Shown here piece by piece: positions 43,881 to 51,927 of a DNA stretch of 64,000 nt; within the stretch, counting starts at the first letter, position 1; the number at the start of each line of letters is the position of its first letter. A program made the translations under genes and the position numbers. Source of the DNA: Paenibacillus sp. PastM-3 (GTDB taxonomy: Bacteria > Bacillota > Bacilli > Paenibacillales > Paenibacillaceae); NCBI RefSeq assembly GCF_029893965.1, contig NZ_JARXXP010000016.1, positions 1 to 64,000 of the forward strand, given 5' to 3'. The notes beneath the pieces are model-generated. The model saw nothing but the letters and a program-made list of their open reading frames with translations. It had not been told where the DNA came from and ran no database searches.

Positions 43881-45218
43881 TCAGAACTGTCCCGCCGGCT
43901 GCGAAGCCTTGGTGTAACGGTTCTCCGGCACCGGAATCCCCAGATTGCCGCGCAGAGTATCGCTCTCGTATTCCGTACGGAACAGTCCGCGTTCCTGCAG
44001 AATCGGCACAACCCGGTCCACGAATTCCTCCAGACCGTTCGGCACAGCCGCTGCAATCATAAATCCGTCAGCGCCGCCGGATTCAAACCAGTGCTGCACC
44101 TGATCGGCCACCTGCTCCGGTGTGCCGATGAAGCTGCTGCGCGGAGTTGCCGACTGCAAAGCTACCTGCCGCAGCGTCAGGCCGCGCTCCTTCGCATCCT
44201 TCTTAATTTTGTCCGTGCCGCTCTGGAAGCTGTTGCGTCCCAGGTCGCCGACATCCGGGAACGGCTCATCCAGCGGATATTGCGAGAAGTCATGATGCTC
44301 AAAGAACCGGCCCAGATAATTCAGCGCATTCTCAATGGTTACGAGTCCGGCAACCTCCTGGTATTTACGCTCTGCTTCCTCCGGAGTATCTCCGATAATC
44401 GGTGCAATGCCCGGGAAGATCAGCACCTCATCCGGGTTGCGGCCAAACGAAGCAATCCGCACCTTAACATCGCTGTAGAATGCCTGTGCTTCTTCCAGAG
44501 TGTCATGCCCCGTGAAGATCGCATCCGCTTCCTTGGACGCATAGTTTTTGCCGACCTCGGATGAGCCTGCCTGGAACACTACCGGCTGCCCCTGCTTCGA
44601 ACGGGCAATGTTCAGCGGTCCCTTCACCGAGAAGAACTCTCCCTGATGGTTCAGCGTGTGCATTTTTTGCGGATCAAAGAAGATACCGGCTTCCTTATCG
44701 CGGACAAAAGCATCATCCTCCCAGGAATCCCACAATCCGCGCGTCACCTGCAGATACTCCTCGGCGATGCGGTAGCGTTTGGCATGATCCGGATGCTCCT
44801 TTTTGCTGTAATTGGCAGCAGAGCCCTCCAGCGGGGAAGTAACCACGTTCCAGCCGGCCCTGCCGCCGCTGATGACATCCAGCGAACCGAACTGGCGCGC
44901 CACCGTGAACGGCTCACTGTAGGAGGTCGACAACGTACCAACCAGACCAATGTTTGTGCTGACACCAGCCAATGCACTCAGAAGAGTCAGCGGCTCGAAC
45001 CGGTTCAGGAAATGCGGAATGGACTTCTCGTTAATATACAGGCCGTCTGCGATGAAGATCAGATCCAGCTTGCCTTCCTCCGCTTTTTTCACCCACTCTT
45101 TGTATAACTCAAAGTTCACGCTTGCGTCCGGCTTGGCGTCCGGATGACGCCACATCGATGTGCTGCCGCCCACCCCGTGCAGCAGTGCGCCCAGCTTCAG
45201 TTGTCTTGGTTTGGTCAT
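43881..45218 (-). CDS. cmoJ: Flavin-dependent monooxygenase CmoJ/YtnJ (NtaA/SnaA/DszA family)
   Basis: A 445-residue luciferase-like monooxygenase using FMNH2 from a separate reductase. It starts GALLHGVGGSTSMWRHPD and continues FIADGLYINEKSIPHFLNRF, LSALAGVSTNIGLVGTLSTS and SGGRAGWNVVTSP, very close to B. subtilis YtnJ. In that organism the enzyme cleaves N-acetylated S-(2-succino)cysteine or related S-alkylcysteines to free the thiol. The start is ATG 45216-45218 with AAGGAGG upstream. The leader is unusual: three tandem 62-bp repeats directly precede it, so it may have its own promoter rather than be read from the upstream genes. Confidence 0.9.
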   Translation of the reverse strand: MTKPRQLKLGALLHGVGGSTSMWRHPDAKPDASVNFELYKEWVKKAEEGKLDLIFIADGLYINEKSIPHFLNRFEPLTLLSALAGVSTNIGLVGTLSTSYSEPFTVARQFGSLDVISGGRAGWNVVTSPLEGSAANYSKKEHPDHAKRYRIAEEYLQVTRGLWDSWEDDAFVRDKEAGIFFDPQKMHTLNHQGEFFSVKGPLNIARSKQGQPVVFQAGSSEVGKNYASKEADAIFTGHDTLEEAQAFYSDVKVRIASFGRNPDEVLIFPGIAPIIGDTPEEAERKYQEVAGLVTIENALNYLGRFFEHHDFSQYPLDEPFPDVGDLGRNSFQSGTDKIKKDAKERGLTLRQVALQSATPRSSFIGTPEQVADQVQHWFESGGADGFMIAAAVPNGLEEFVDRVVPILQERGLFRTEYESDTLRGNLGIPVPENRYTKASQPAGQF

Positions 45219-45234
45219 GTTCGTTCCTCCTTAA

Positions 45235-45421
45235 AGTTTTGTTAGCATTATCTTCATTGAAATTTCTTCGCAAAACTCGCTTCGGAAGCATCCGCTTAGT
45301 TTTGTTAGCATTATCTTCATTGAATTTCTTCGCAAAACTCGCTTCGGAAGCATCCGCTTAGTTTTGATAGCATTATCTTCATTGAATTTCTTCGCAAAAC
45401 TTTCTTCGGAAGCATCCTCTT
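45235..45421. repeat. Three tandem 62-63-bp repeats in the cmoJ leader
   Basis: Units at 45235-45297, 45298-45359 and 45360-45421 each read AGTTTTGTTAGCATTATCTT, CATTGAATTTCTTCGCAAAA, CTCGCTTCGGAAGCATCCGC in order; the third copy has several changes. GCTTCGGAAGC is a short palindrome in each. The sequence is related in reverse complement to part of the element at 26.75 kb. Confidence 0.92.
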
Positions 45422-45451
45422 CTTTTGGTAAATCAGAGGAACTGGTGAGTT

Positions 45452-45636
45452 GATTGTATTTCGTGCAACAGAATTCACATAAAAGCTGCGAAAATTACGT
45501 TCTGTTGTATTCTGTACAATTGATCGCAGGAAAACAAGCAGAAAACTCTTTAGTACTGAGATTCTGCTGTACAAAATACAACAGATTTAATATCCAGACA
45601 GATCCAAAGGTTATCTGTTGTAGAAAATACAATAGA
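45452..45636. repeat. Four TGTTGTA palindromic motifs at about 50-bp spacing
   Basis: GATTGTATTTCGTGCAACAG (45452), CTGTTGTATTCTGTACAAT (45502), CTGCTGTACAAAATACAACA (45564) and CTGTTGTAGAAAATACAATA (45614) are variants of one palindrome. Centres are spaced about 49, 64 and 50 bp. No gene is seen between 45422 and 45679. Confidence 0.7.
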
Positions 45637-45679
45637 TTACCTTCTCACCTTGTTTAGTGCTCCAAGCATCAGCCTGCCC

Positions 45680-46159
45680 TCACTGCACCAACGCCGCAGC
45701 CGCCGCTCCCTGCTTAATCCGCTCAATCTGGGCCAGATGGGTCTGCACATGGGCAATGAAGCTGCGGACGATGTCGCTGATTTTGACCGTATTGCCCTTG
45801 AAATTAATTCCGCTCAGCTCCCAGTCCTCGGCTGCCAGCCGGCTAAGCAACAAACTGTTATAGTGCAGCAGACTGCGGAACAGTTCGAGATTATCGGCCG
45901 CGCTGCCGTCATTCGCATACTGGCCGCTGACCCAGGCATCCTGATTGAAGGCCGGCAGCTGCTCCGTTGTGCCTGCAAGAATGTCACGAATGCGGAACGA
46001 CACCACAATGCTGTGATCCGCCAGATGAGCGAGCACCTCGGTGACACTCCAGATCCCCGGACCCGCCTTCCATTTCAGCTGCTCCTCCGTTAATCCGTCT
46101 GTAGCCTGCACCAGCTGCTGGTGTGTGTTCAAGTAATCTTTCAGTTGTGTGCTGCTCAT
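45680..46159 (-). CDS. DinB/YfiT-like four-helix protein
   Basis: A 159-residue protein of the DinB-like superfamily (four-helix bundle with a His metal triad): SVTEVLAHLADHSIVVSFRI carries the first His, LEDWELSG-like text is followed by the late motif SDIVRSFIAHVQTHLAQIER with two more His. Members include bacillithiol-S-transferases and thiol-linked enzymes. The ATG at 46157-46159 has GGAGGGG upstream; the frame extends to 46285 without a site. It lies in the S-alkylcysteine cluster, 37 nt after the flavin oxidase gene, so a thiol-related role is plausible but inferred. Confidence 0.82.
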   Translation of the reverse strand: MSSTQLKDYLNTHQQLVQATDGLTEEQLKWKAGPGIWSVTEVLAHLADHSIVVSFRIRDILAGTTEQLPAFNQDAWVSGQYANDGSAADNLELFRSLLHYNSLLLSRLAAEDWELSGINFKGNTVKISDIVRSFIAHVQTHLAQIERIKQGAAAAALVQ

Positions 46160-46196
46160 GTAATCCCCTCCAAGATAAGTCCTGCCTTGCGGATAC

Positions 46197-47342
46197 TCAG
46201 GCGGTAGCGAAGCGTGATAAGGCAAAAGGACTGATATTATGACCGGTGGTACCAACGATAGCCAGGTCCGCAAGAATCTCTCCAACTACACTGGAAAATT
46301 TAAACCCGTGTCCCGAAAAGCCGCCGGCGATCAGCACATTCGCATGCAGCGGATGGCGGTCGATGATGAAATTCTCATCCGGTGTATGCTCATACTTGCA
46401 GACAGAGCCTTTCAGGAGCCGGCCGGCCGCGCCGGGCATATAGGCCTCAAGAACACGGCGGAGGTCGCCTTCATCGCTCTCTTCACTGCCGAACGGCCTG
46501 AGCGGCTCGCCCGGCTTCCATTCCTGCCCGGTATCATGCCGGCCGACCTTGAGGCCTGCTCCGCCTATGCTTGGAAAGCCATAGTATCCGCCTACTTCAG
46601 CGCCAAGCGTAAAGCCGGGAAAACGCCCAGCAGCATAATCAGTGCTGCTCTCAAACCAGCCGACCACCTTGCGCACGGCCTTGATCGGCAGCTGCACAAA
46701 CGGCGCCAGTCCGCTGAACCAGGCTCCGGCGCTAAGAATAGCTCCCGCCGCGTGAATATCGCCGCCGGCTGTATGGACCTTGACGCTGCCTCCGCGGGCC
46801 GTCACATTCAGCACCGGCGTGTCTGTCAGCAGCTCCGCCCCGTGCGCCAGAGCGAGCTTGCGGTAGGCGGAAATACAGCGCTCGCTGTACAGATAGCCAG
46901 CTTCCGGCTCATACATCGCCGTAATGGATTCCGGCAGCGTAAGCCCCGGCCAGCGCCGCCGGATTTCTGCGGCCTCCAGCAGCTCCGCCTGTACCCCGCG
47001 CTGCTGCGCTTCCGCCACTCGTCCGCCGAAGGAATACACCTTGCGGTCTGCAAGGTTAAGCACGCCCGAGCGGACCAGCAGCTCTGAACCGCTGAGCTGC
47101 TCTGCTTCCTGCCACAGCGTATCCGCCCGCAGAGCCAGGCCGATATAAGCAGGATCTCCGCTGTAAGCGTGGCGGATCAGCCGGGTATCCCCGTGATGGC
47201 TGCCCTCCGTGTGCGGCGGATTAAATGCATCGACCAATAGCACCTTCACTCCGCGCCGGGCCAGCTCATAGCCGGCGCTCATGCCCATCGAGCCGGCGCC
47301 GACAACAATGACATCGTACGTCTTATGTTCCGCTATATTCAT
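46197..47342 (-). CDS. FAD-dependent amine oxidase of the monomeric sarcosine oxidase/SolA type
   Basis: A 381-residue flavoprotein. The FAD Rossmann motif VIVVGAGSMGMSAGYELARR is at residues 11-30. The conserved Cys315 in SVCKYEHTPDENFIID matches the residue that covalently holds FAD in monomeric sarcosine oxidase and N-methyltryptophan oxidase. These enzymes oxidise N-methyl or secondary amino acids, releasing peroxide and an aldehyde. The ATG at 47340-47342 overlaps the stop of the upstream M20 gene by 4 nt (GGAGGTGC site), so the two are translationally coupled. It is not part of the B. subtilis S-succinocysteine operon, so it is an added step here. Confidence 0.88.
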   Translation of the reverse strand: MNIAEHKTYDVIVVGAGSMGMSAGYELARRGVKVLLVDAFNPPHTEGSHHGDTRLIRHAYSGDPAYIGLALRADTLWQEAEQLSGSELLVRSGVLNLADRKVYSFGGRVAEAQQRGVQAELLEAAEIRRRWPGLTLPESITAMYEPEAGYLYSERCISAYRKLALAHGAELLTDTPVLNVTARGGSVKVHTAGGDIHAAGAILSAGAWFSGLAPFVQLPIKAVRKVVGWFESSTDYAAGRFPGFTLGAEVGGYYGFPSIGGAGLKVGRHDTGQEWKPGEPLRPFGSEESDEGDLRRVLEAYMPGAAGRLLKGSVCKYEHTPDENFIIDRHPLHANVLIAGGFSGHGFKFSSVVGEILADLAIVGTTGHNISPFALSRFATA

Positions 47343-48514
47343 GCACCTCCGCCGGAAGCGTGGTACGCTATGGAACGCACAGCAATATCTGCAAGGAACC
47401 TTGCAGCCACAGGCAGCGCCTGCTCATCCAAATTGAACGCCGGATGATGCCATTCCCGGCTGCCGTTTGTGCCGACGAATACGAACAGACCGGGCAGCTC
47501 ACGCTGGTAGAAGGCAAAATCCTCACCCGCCGGAGAAGGCACCGCCTTCACAGCCTGATAACCAAGCGCTTCAGCGGCTTCAACCCCAAGCGCAGCCAGC
47601 GCCTCGTCGTTGATTACCGGAGGCGGCCCTTCAATCCAGCGGACCTTGGCCGTCGCACCAAGGGCAGCAGCTACTCCGGCCGCCACTTGCTCAAAGCGTT
47701 TCAGCACATTGGCACGCACCGCTTCATCAAAGTTGCGGACTGTGCCTTCCAGCACGGCTTTCTCCGGGATTACATTCCATGAGTTGCCGCTGTGGATCTG
47801 CGTTACGCTGACAACCGCGCTGTGCAGCGGGCTGACATTGCGGCTGACAACCGACTGCAGGGCAGTCACAATATGTGCCGCTGCTACAATCGGATCAATA
47901 GCCGCTTCAGGTACGGCAGCGTGCGAGCCGCTACCCTTCACCTCAACGGCGAACCCGTCCGCGGCGGCCATCAGCGGGCCGCCGGCAATGCCGATCGTGC
48001 CGACCGGCAGGTCGGGCTTGTTATGCAGCCCGATTACGGCGCGCACTTCCCGAAGCGCTCCGCTGGCAATCACCCGCTGCGCGCCTTGGGCCTTCTCCTC
48101 TGCAGGCTGGAACAGCAAACGTACCGTTCCCGGCAGCTGATCCTCCTGCTGCTTCAGCAAATAGGCGGCGCCGAGCAGTGCTGCCGTATGAAAATCATGC
48201 CCGCAGGCGTGCATTTTGCCGGGAAACAGGGATGCATACTCCGCATCCGTCTCCTCTTGAATCGGCAGGGCATCGATATCGGCCCGCAGGGCGATAACCG
48301 GACCGGGCTTGCCGCTTCCGATCTCTGCGATTACGCCGGTTGCCAGCCCGTAATCCAGAATCTTAATCCCGGCCTGTGTAAGCTGAGAAGTAATATATTT
48401 GGTGGTCTCATATTCTTCATTGGACAGCTCCGGGTGCCGGTGCAGATGACGGCGGATTCCGGTTAATTGTTCTCCAAGCGCTTCCGCGCTCAGCTCTGCA
48501 GCTTTGCTTGTCAT
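47339..48514 (-). CDS. M20-family deacetylase, probable SndA (YtnL) equivalent
   Basis: A 391-residue amidohydrolase with RRHLHRHPELSNEEYETTKY, LRADIDALPIQEE, MHACGHDFHTAALLG, FQPAEEKAQGAQ and PSPAGEDFAFYQ, giving the metal-binding Cys/His/Glu set of N-acyl-amino-acid deacylases. In B. subtilis the co-cistronic SndA removes the acetyl group from N-acetylcysteine after CmoJ action. The start is ATG 48512-48514 with GAGGGGG upstream. It is coupled by a 4-nt overlap to the flavin oxidase and 110 nt after the CmoO-like gene. Confidence 0.87.
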   Translation of the reverse strand: MTSKAAELSAEALGEQLTGIRRHLHRHPELSNEEYETTKYITSQLTQAGIKILDYGLATGVIAEIGSGKPGPVIALRADIDALPIQEETDAEYASLFPGKMHACGHDFHTAALLGAAYLLKQQEDQLPGTVRLLFQPAEEKAQGAQRVIASGALREVRAVIGLHNKPDLPVGTIGIAGGPLMAAADGFAVEVKGSGSHAAVPEAAIDPIVAAAHIVTALQSVVSRNVSPLHSAVVSVTQIHSGNSWNVIPEKAVLEGTVRNFDEAVRANVLKRFEQVAAGVAAALGATAKVRWIEGPPPVINDEALAALGVEAAEALGYQAVKAVPSPAGEDFAFYQRELPGLFVFVGTNGSREWHHPAFNLDEQALPVAARFLADIAVRSIAYHASGGGA

Positions 48515-48624
48515 ATGCAGGCCCCCTCCTCATGCCATTTCCTTGTCCTTTTAAATCTTTCCGCTTTATACCCAACGCCTTACACGCTTTACGCATTATA
48601 GTCTTACGTCCTTCCGCTTTGGTC

Positions 48625-49641
48625 CTAAGCCTTCGCCGCCACCTCAGCCAATGCCTCGCTCAACAGCTCGAACGAACGGAGCCGCTTGTCAAAAGGGTGC
48701 ACATTCGTCGTCACGATAAACTCATCGACACCGGATGCCTCTGACAGCGCCAGCAGCTGCTCACGGACGGATTCCTTCGTCCCCTTGGTAATCTCAGGCT
48801 CCCGCTCCTCGATGGTATAAGCTTCCTTAGCCTGGCGGGTGAATTCCTCCGCCTGCTCCCGGGTAGCCACCGTCAGCGTTTTGCCGCTCTCCAGCGTAAT
48901 CCGGATCAACTTGTGCGCACCCGCCAGCTCCTTCGCCTCCTCCTCGGTGTCTGCAGCAATCAGCGAGAGGGCAATAATCGCCTGCGGCGCTCTGCCCTCC
49001 GCAGCTGTGAACCCGCTGCGGTAAGCGCGGATCGCTTCCAGCGCCACAGCCTGATCGCCGTTAATGAACAGCGAGAACACGTAAGGCAGTCCCAGTTCAG
49101 CAGCTATCTCTGCACTGCTTACACTTGCACCGAGCACATACAGCTCAGGTGCCGTAACAGGCAGCGGGCCTGCTTTCAGCCCGGCCAGCGGATGGTCTTC
49201 CCCGAGCCGGTTATGTACATACTGCTCCAGCTCAACGATTTTGTCCGTCAGGGTTGCTGAATCTGTCTTTCCCTGCTGCAGCGCCTGTGTGCTGCGCGGC
49301 AGACCGCCCGGAGCGCGTCCTACCCCAAGATCCACCCGGCCCGGAGCCAGCGAGGCCAGCACATTGAAATTCTCAGCCACCTTGTACGGGCTGTAATGCT
49401 GCAGCATAATGCCGCCGGAGCCGATCCGGATCGATTCTGTCTTGGCGAGCAGATGCGAGATCAGCACCTCCGGGGAGGAGCCGGCTACCTGCTCGGAATC
49501 ATGATGCTCGGAGACCCAGAAGCGGCGGAAGCCCAGCTTTTCGGACAGCTGCGCCAGCTTGACCGTATGGCGGAATGCTTCCTCCGCCGTTTCTCCCGGA
49601 TAGATCGGGCTTTGATCCAGTACGCTGATGGTAATAGCCAT
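48625..49641 (-). CDS. cmoO: LLM-class flavin-dependent oxidoreductase CmoO/YtmO-like
   Basis: A 338-residue luciferase-like monooxygenase. The start ITISVLDQSPIYPGETAEEA, then RRFWVSEHHDSEQVAGSSPE, IRIGSGGIMLQHYSPYKVAE and DLGVGRAPGG are the typical motifs of the YtmO/MsnO8 group. It is thought to oxidise S-alkylcysteine-type substrates alongside CmoJ. The start is ATG 49639-49641 with AGGAGG upstream, 11 nt after the ATPase gene, so it belongs to the transporter transcript. Confidence 0.88.
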   Translation of the reverse strand: MAITISVLDQSPIYPGETAEEAFRHTVKLAQLSEKLGFRRFWVSEHHDSEQVAGSSPEVLISHLLAKTESIRIGSGGIMLQHYSPYKVAENFNVLASLAPGRVDLGVGRAPGGLPRSTQALQQGKTDSATLTDKIVELEQYVHNRLGEDHPLAGLKAGPLPVTAPELYVLGASVSSAEIAAELGLPYVFSLFINGDQAVALEAIRAYRSGFTAAEGRAPQAIIALSLIAADTEEEAKELAGAHKLIRITLESGKTLTVATREQAEEFTRQAKEAYTIEEREPEITKGTKESVREQLLALSEASGVDEFIVTTNVHPFDKRLRSFELLSEALAEVAAKA

Positions 49642-49652
49642 GATTTTGCCTC

Positions 49653-50405
49653 CTATATGGAATAATTCAGTTCAGGTGTGATCCGTTTCAGGAACTGCTT
49701 CGTTCTTTCCTCACGCGGATGGTTAAACAGTTCAGTTGGGGTTCCCTCTTCAACAATGACCCCGCCGTCCATGAAGACCACATGGTTCGCCACATCACGG
49801 GCAAAACCCATCTCATGTGTTACCACGATCATCGTAATGCCTTCCTTGGCAATTTTGCGGATAACGGCCAGCACTTCACCGACCAGCTCCGGGTCCAGCG
49901 CAGACGTCGGTTCGTCGAACAGAATGACCTCCGGCTCCAGCGCCAACGCCCGGGCAATGCCCACCCGCTGCTGCTGGCCTCCGGACAGCTGGCTCGGATA
50001 AGCGTCCAGCTTGCCGCCGAGGCCGACCTTTTCAAGCAGGGCAATGCTCCGCTTGCGCGCTTCGTCCTTCGACAGCCTTTTGACTATGAGCAGGCCTTCC
50101 ATCACGTTCTCCAGCGCGGTTTTGTGGCGGAACAGATTGTACTGCTGGAACACCATTGCCGTCTTTTGCCGGAGCTGATAAATCTCCTGCTTGCGGGCAT
50201 GCTTGCAGTCTACCTTGAAATCACCGATAGCAATCTCGCCGCTGCCCGGCTTCTCCAGATAATTCACACAGCGCAGAAGCGTTGTTTTGCCGGAGCCGCT
50301 TGGCCCGAGAATGACCACTACCTCCCCTTTGGTTACCGTCAAATCTATATTGTTCAGCACCTGATGGCGGCCGAATGATTTTGAAATTTGCGACAGCCTG
50401 ATCAT
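49653..50405 (-). CDS. tcyN: Polar amino acid ABC transporter ATPase (TcyN-like)
   Basis: A 250-residue ATPase: Walker A GPSGSGKT (residues 34-41), Q-loop MVFQQYNLFRHKTALENV, signature LSGGQQQRVGIARAL, Walker B VILFDEPTSALDPE and H-loop VVTHEMGFARD. It belongs to the PAAT family and in B. subtilis TcyN energises uptake of cystine and S-modified cysteine derivatives. The start codon overlaps the stop of the permease gene by 4 nt. It lies between the permeases and the CmoO gene in the same order as the ytmI operon. Confidence 0.92.
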   Translation of the reverse strand: MIRLSQISKSFGRHQVLNNIDLTVTKGEVVVILGPSGSGKTTLLRCVNYLEKPGSGEIAIGDFKVDCKHARKQEIYQLRQKTAMVFQQYNLFRHKTALENVMEGLLIVKRLSKDEARKRSIALLEKVGLGGKLDAYPSQLSGGQQQRVGIARALALEPEVILFDEPTSALDPELVGEVLAVIRKIAKEGITMIVVTHEMGFARDVANHVVFMDGGVIVEEGTPTELFNHPREERTKQFLKRITPELNYSI

Positions 50406-51112
50406 GCCACTCCCCCCCGGTTATACAGATTAATCCGTCTTTCAATTACCGATGTCGCGCGCTCAATGAGGAACGTAAGCCCCCAGAAGATCAGCGCCGC
50501 CGCCAGATAGGCCTCAAAAAACTTCCAGTTCGTCGAAGCCACAATCTGCGCCTTGGCATTGATATCCACCACCGACACGGTAAAAGCGAGCGTTGATCCG
50601 TGCAGCATCCCAATCACGGAATTCGACAGGTTGGGCAGGCTCGCCGCCAGCGCCTGGGGGAATACAATCCGCCGCAGCGCCTGCGGAGTAGTCATTCCAA
50701 TGGAATGAGCCGCCTCCAGCTGGCCGCGGTCCACTGCGAGCAGGCCGGAACGGACCACCTCAGACATGTAGGCTCCCGCTGTAATCGAGAATGAAATGTA
50801 GGCAAAGCCGATCATCGGAATCGACACCGACCGGAAGCCCCAGCCGAAATGCGCCGCCAGCCCGTCGATCAACACAGGAAGTCCGAAGTATATCAGCAGC
50901 AGATGCGTCAGCATCGGCGTTCCGCGGATAAAGGTGACGTACCCGACTGCCAGCGGATAGAGCACCGGAACCCGGTAGATTCTTATCAAAGCCACCGCTA
51001 CCCCAATGAGGAACCCCACCAGTACAGATACGACAGTAATGTAGAGGGTCGTAGGAATAGCACTCATGATCTGCAGAAAGGCAGTCCAGATAAATGACGG
51101 GTCCAGCTTCAT
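50402..51112 (-). CDS. tcyM: Polar amino acid ABC transporter permease (TcyM-like)
   Basis: A 236-residue permease of the His/Glu/Gln/Arg/opine family (IPTTLYITVVSVLVGFLIGV, YVTFIRGTPMLTHLLLIYFG, EAA region GQLEAAHSIGMTTPQALRRI). Start ATG 51110-51112 overlaps the other permease gene by 4 nt. Assignment as TcyM rather than TcyL is by gene order only. Confidence 0.88.
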   Translation of the reverse strand: MKLDPSFIWTAFLQIMSAIPTTLYITVVSVLVGFLIGVAVALIRIYRVPVLYPLAVGYVTFIRGTPMLTHLLLIYFGLPVLIDGLAAHFGWGFRSVSIPMIGFAYISFSITAGAYMSEVVRSGLLAVDRGQLEAAHSIGMTTPQALRRIVFPQALAASLPNLSNSVIGMLHGSTLAFTVSVVDINAKAQIVASTNWKFFEAYLAAALIFWGLTFLIERATSVIERRINLYNRGGVA

Positions 51113-51894
51113 AATCCGGCGCCTCCTTTACCCGGTCCCAGCTCTGCAATGATGCGGCGGTAGGACCAGTTCTTGTGGATTTTGAACGCTTTTCTCTCCG
51201 GAGTATTCCGTTTCTCATGCCGCAGCAGCCGGCGTTCCGCCACAAGCAGCAGCTTCTCAATCGTAAAGCTGATCACCAGATAGATCAGGGCGAGTGCAAT
51301 ATACGTTTCAATAAAATGCTGCGTCAAGGTACCCAGCGTCTGCGCTTTCCCCGTCATCTCCATCACTCCGAGCGTAAAGGCCAGCGACGTGTCCTTCAGG
51401 AGGGCGATCACCAGGTTGGAGAAAACCGGAACGGCAATCCCCAGCGCCTGCGGCAGCACGATCCGTCTGAATGCCTGAAATGCCGTCATCCCGGCCGCAT
51501 AAGCCGCTTCCACCTGTCCCTTATCCACCGCCTGCACGGCCGCTCTGATCATTTCGGACATGTAAGCCCCGGTATGCAGACCGTAGGTCAGGATAACGAA
51601 GACCAGCACCGGCGTCCGCGTCATATCCACATTGACCAGCTTGAGAATTTCCGGCAGGCCGTAATAGAACAGGAAGAGCTGGATCAGAATTGGCGTGCCC
51701 CGGAAAAAGGAGATATAGACTTCGGAACAGGTTTTCAGCACCGGAATTTTATAAAGTCTCGGCAAAGCTACCAGAAAGCCGACAATAATCCCTGCCAGCA
51801 GTGAGCCGCCGACAATCAGCAGCGTGGTGCCGAGCGTACCAAACAGCTTGGGTAAAAAAGAAAACACATAACTGATATCAAACGGCGCGCCCAT
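51109..51894 (-). CDS. tcyL: Polar amino acid ABC transporter permease (TcyL-like)
   Basis: A 261-residue permease with LGTTLLIVGGSLLAGIIVGF, VYISFFRGTPILIQLFLFYY and the EAA loop GQVEAAYAAGMTAFQAFRRI; it forms the heterodimeric channel with the next permease. The start ATG 51892-51894 is preceded by GGGAGCGT-like sequence. The C-terminus extends about 30 residues beyond the last helix (RRLLRHEKRNTPERKAFKI). It lies 33 nt after the binding-protein gene. Assignment as TcyL is by order only. Confidence 0.88.
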   Translation of the reverse strand: MGAPFDISYVFSFLPKLFGTLGTTLLIVGGSLLAGIIVGFLVALPRLYKIPVLKTCSEVYISFFRGTPILIQLFLFYYGLPEILKLVNVDMTRTPVLVFVILTYGLHTGAYMSEMIRAAVQAVDKGQVEAAYAAGMTAFQAFRRIVLPQALGIAVPVFSNLVIALLKDTSLAFTLGVMEMTGKAQTLGTLTQHFIETYIALALIYLVISFTIEKLLLVAERRLLRHEKRNTPERKAFKIHKNWSYRRIIAELGPGKGGAGL

Positions 51895-51927
51895 ACGCTC
51901 CCTCCCTTCCCCGGTTCACCGGTATCA

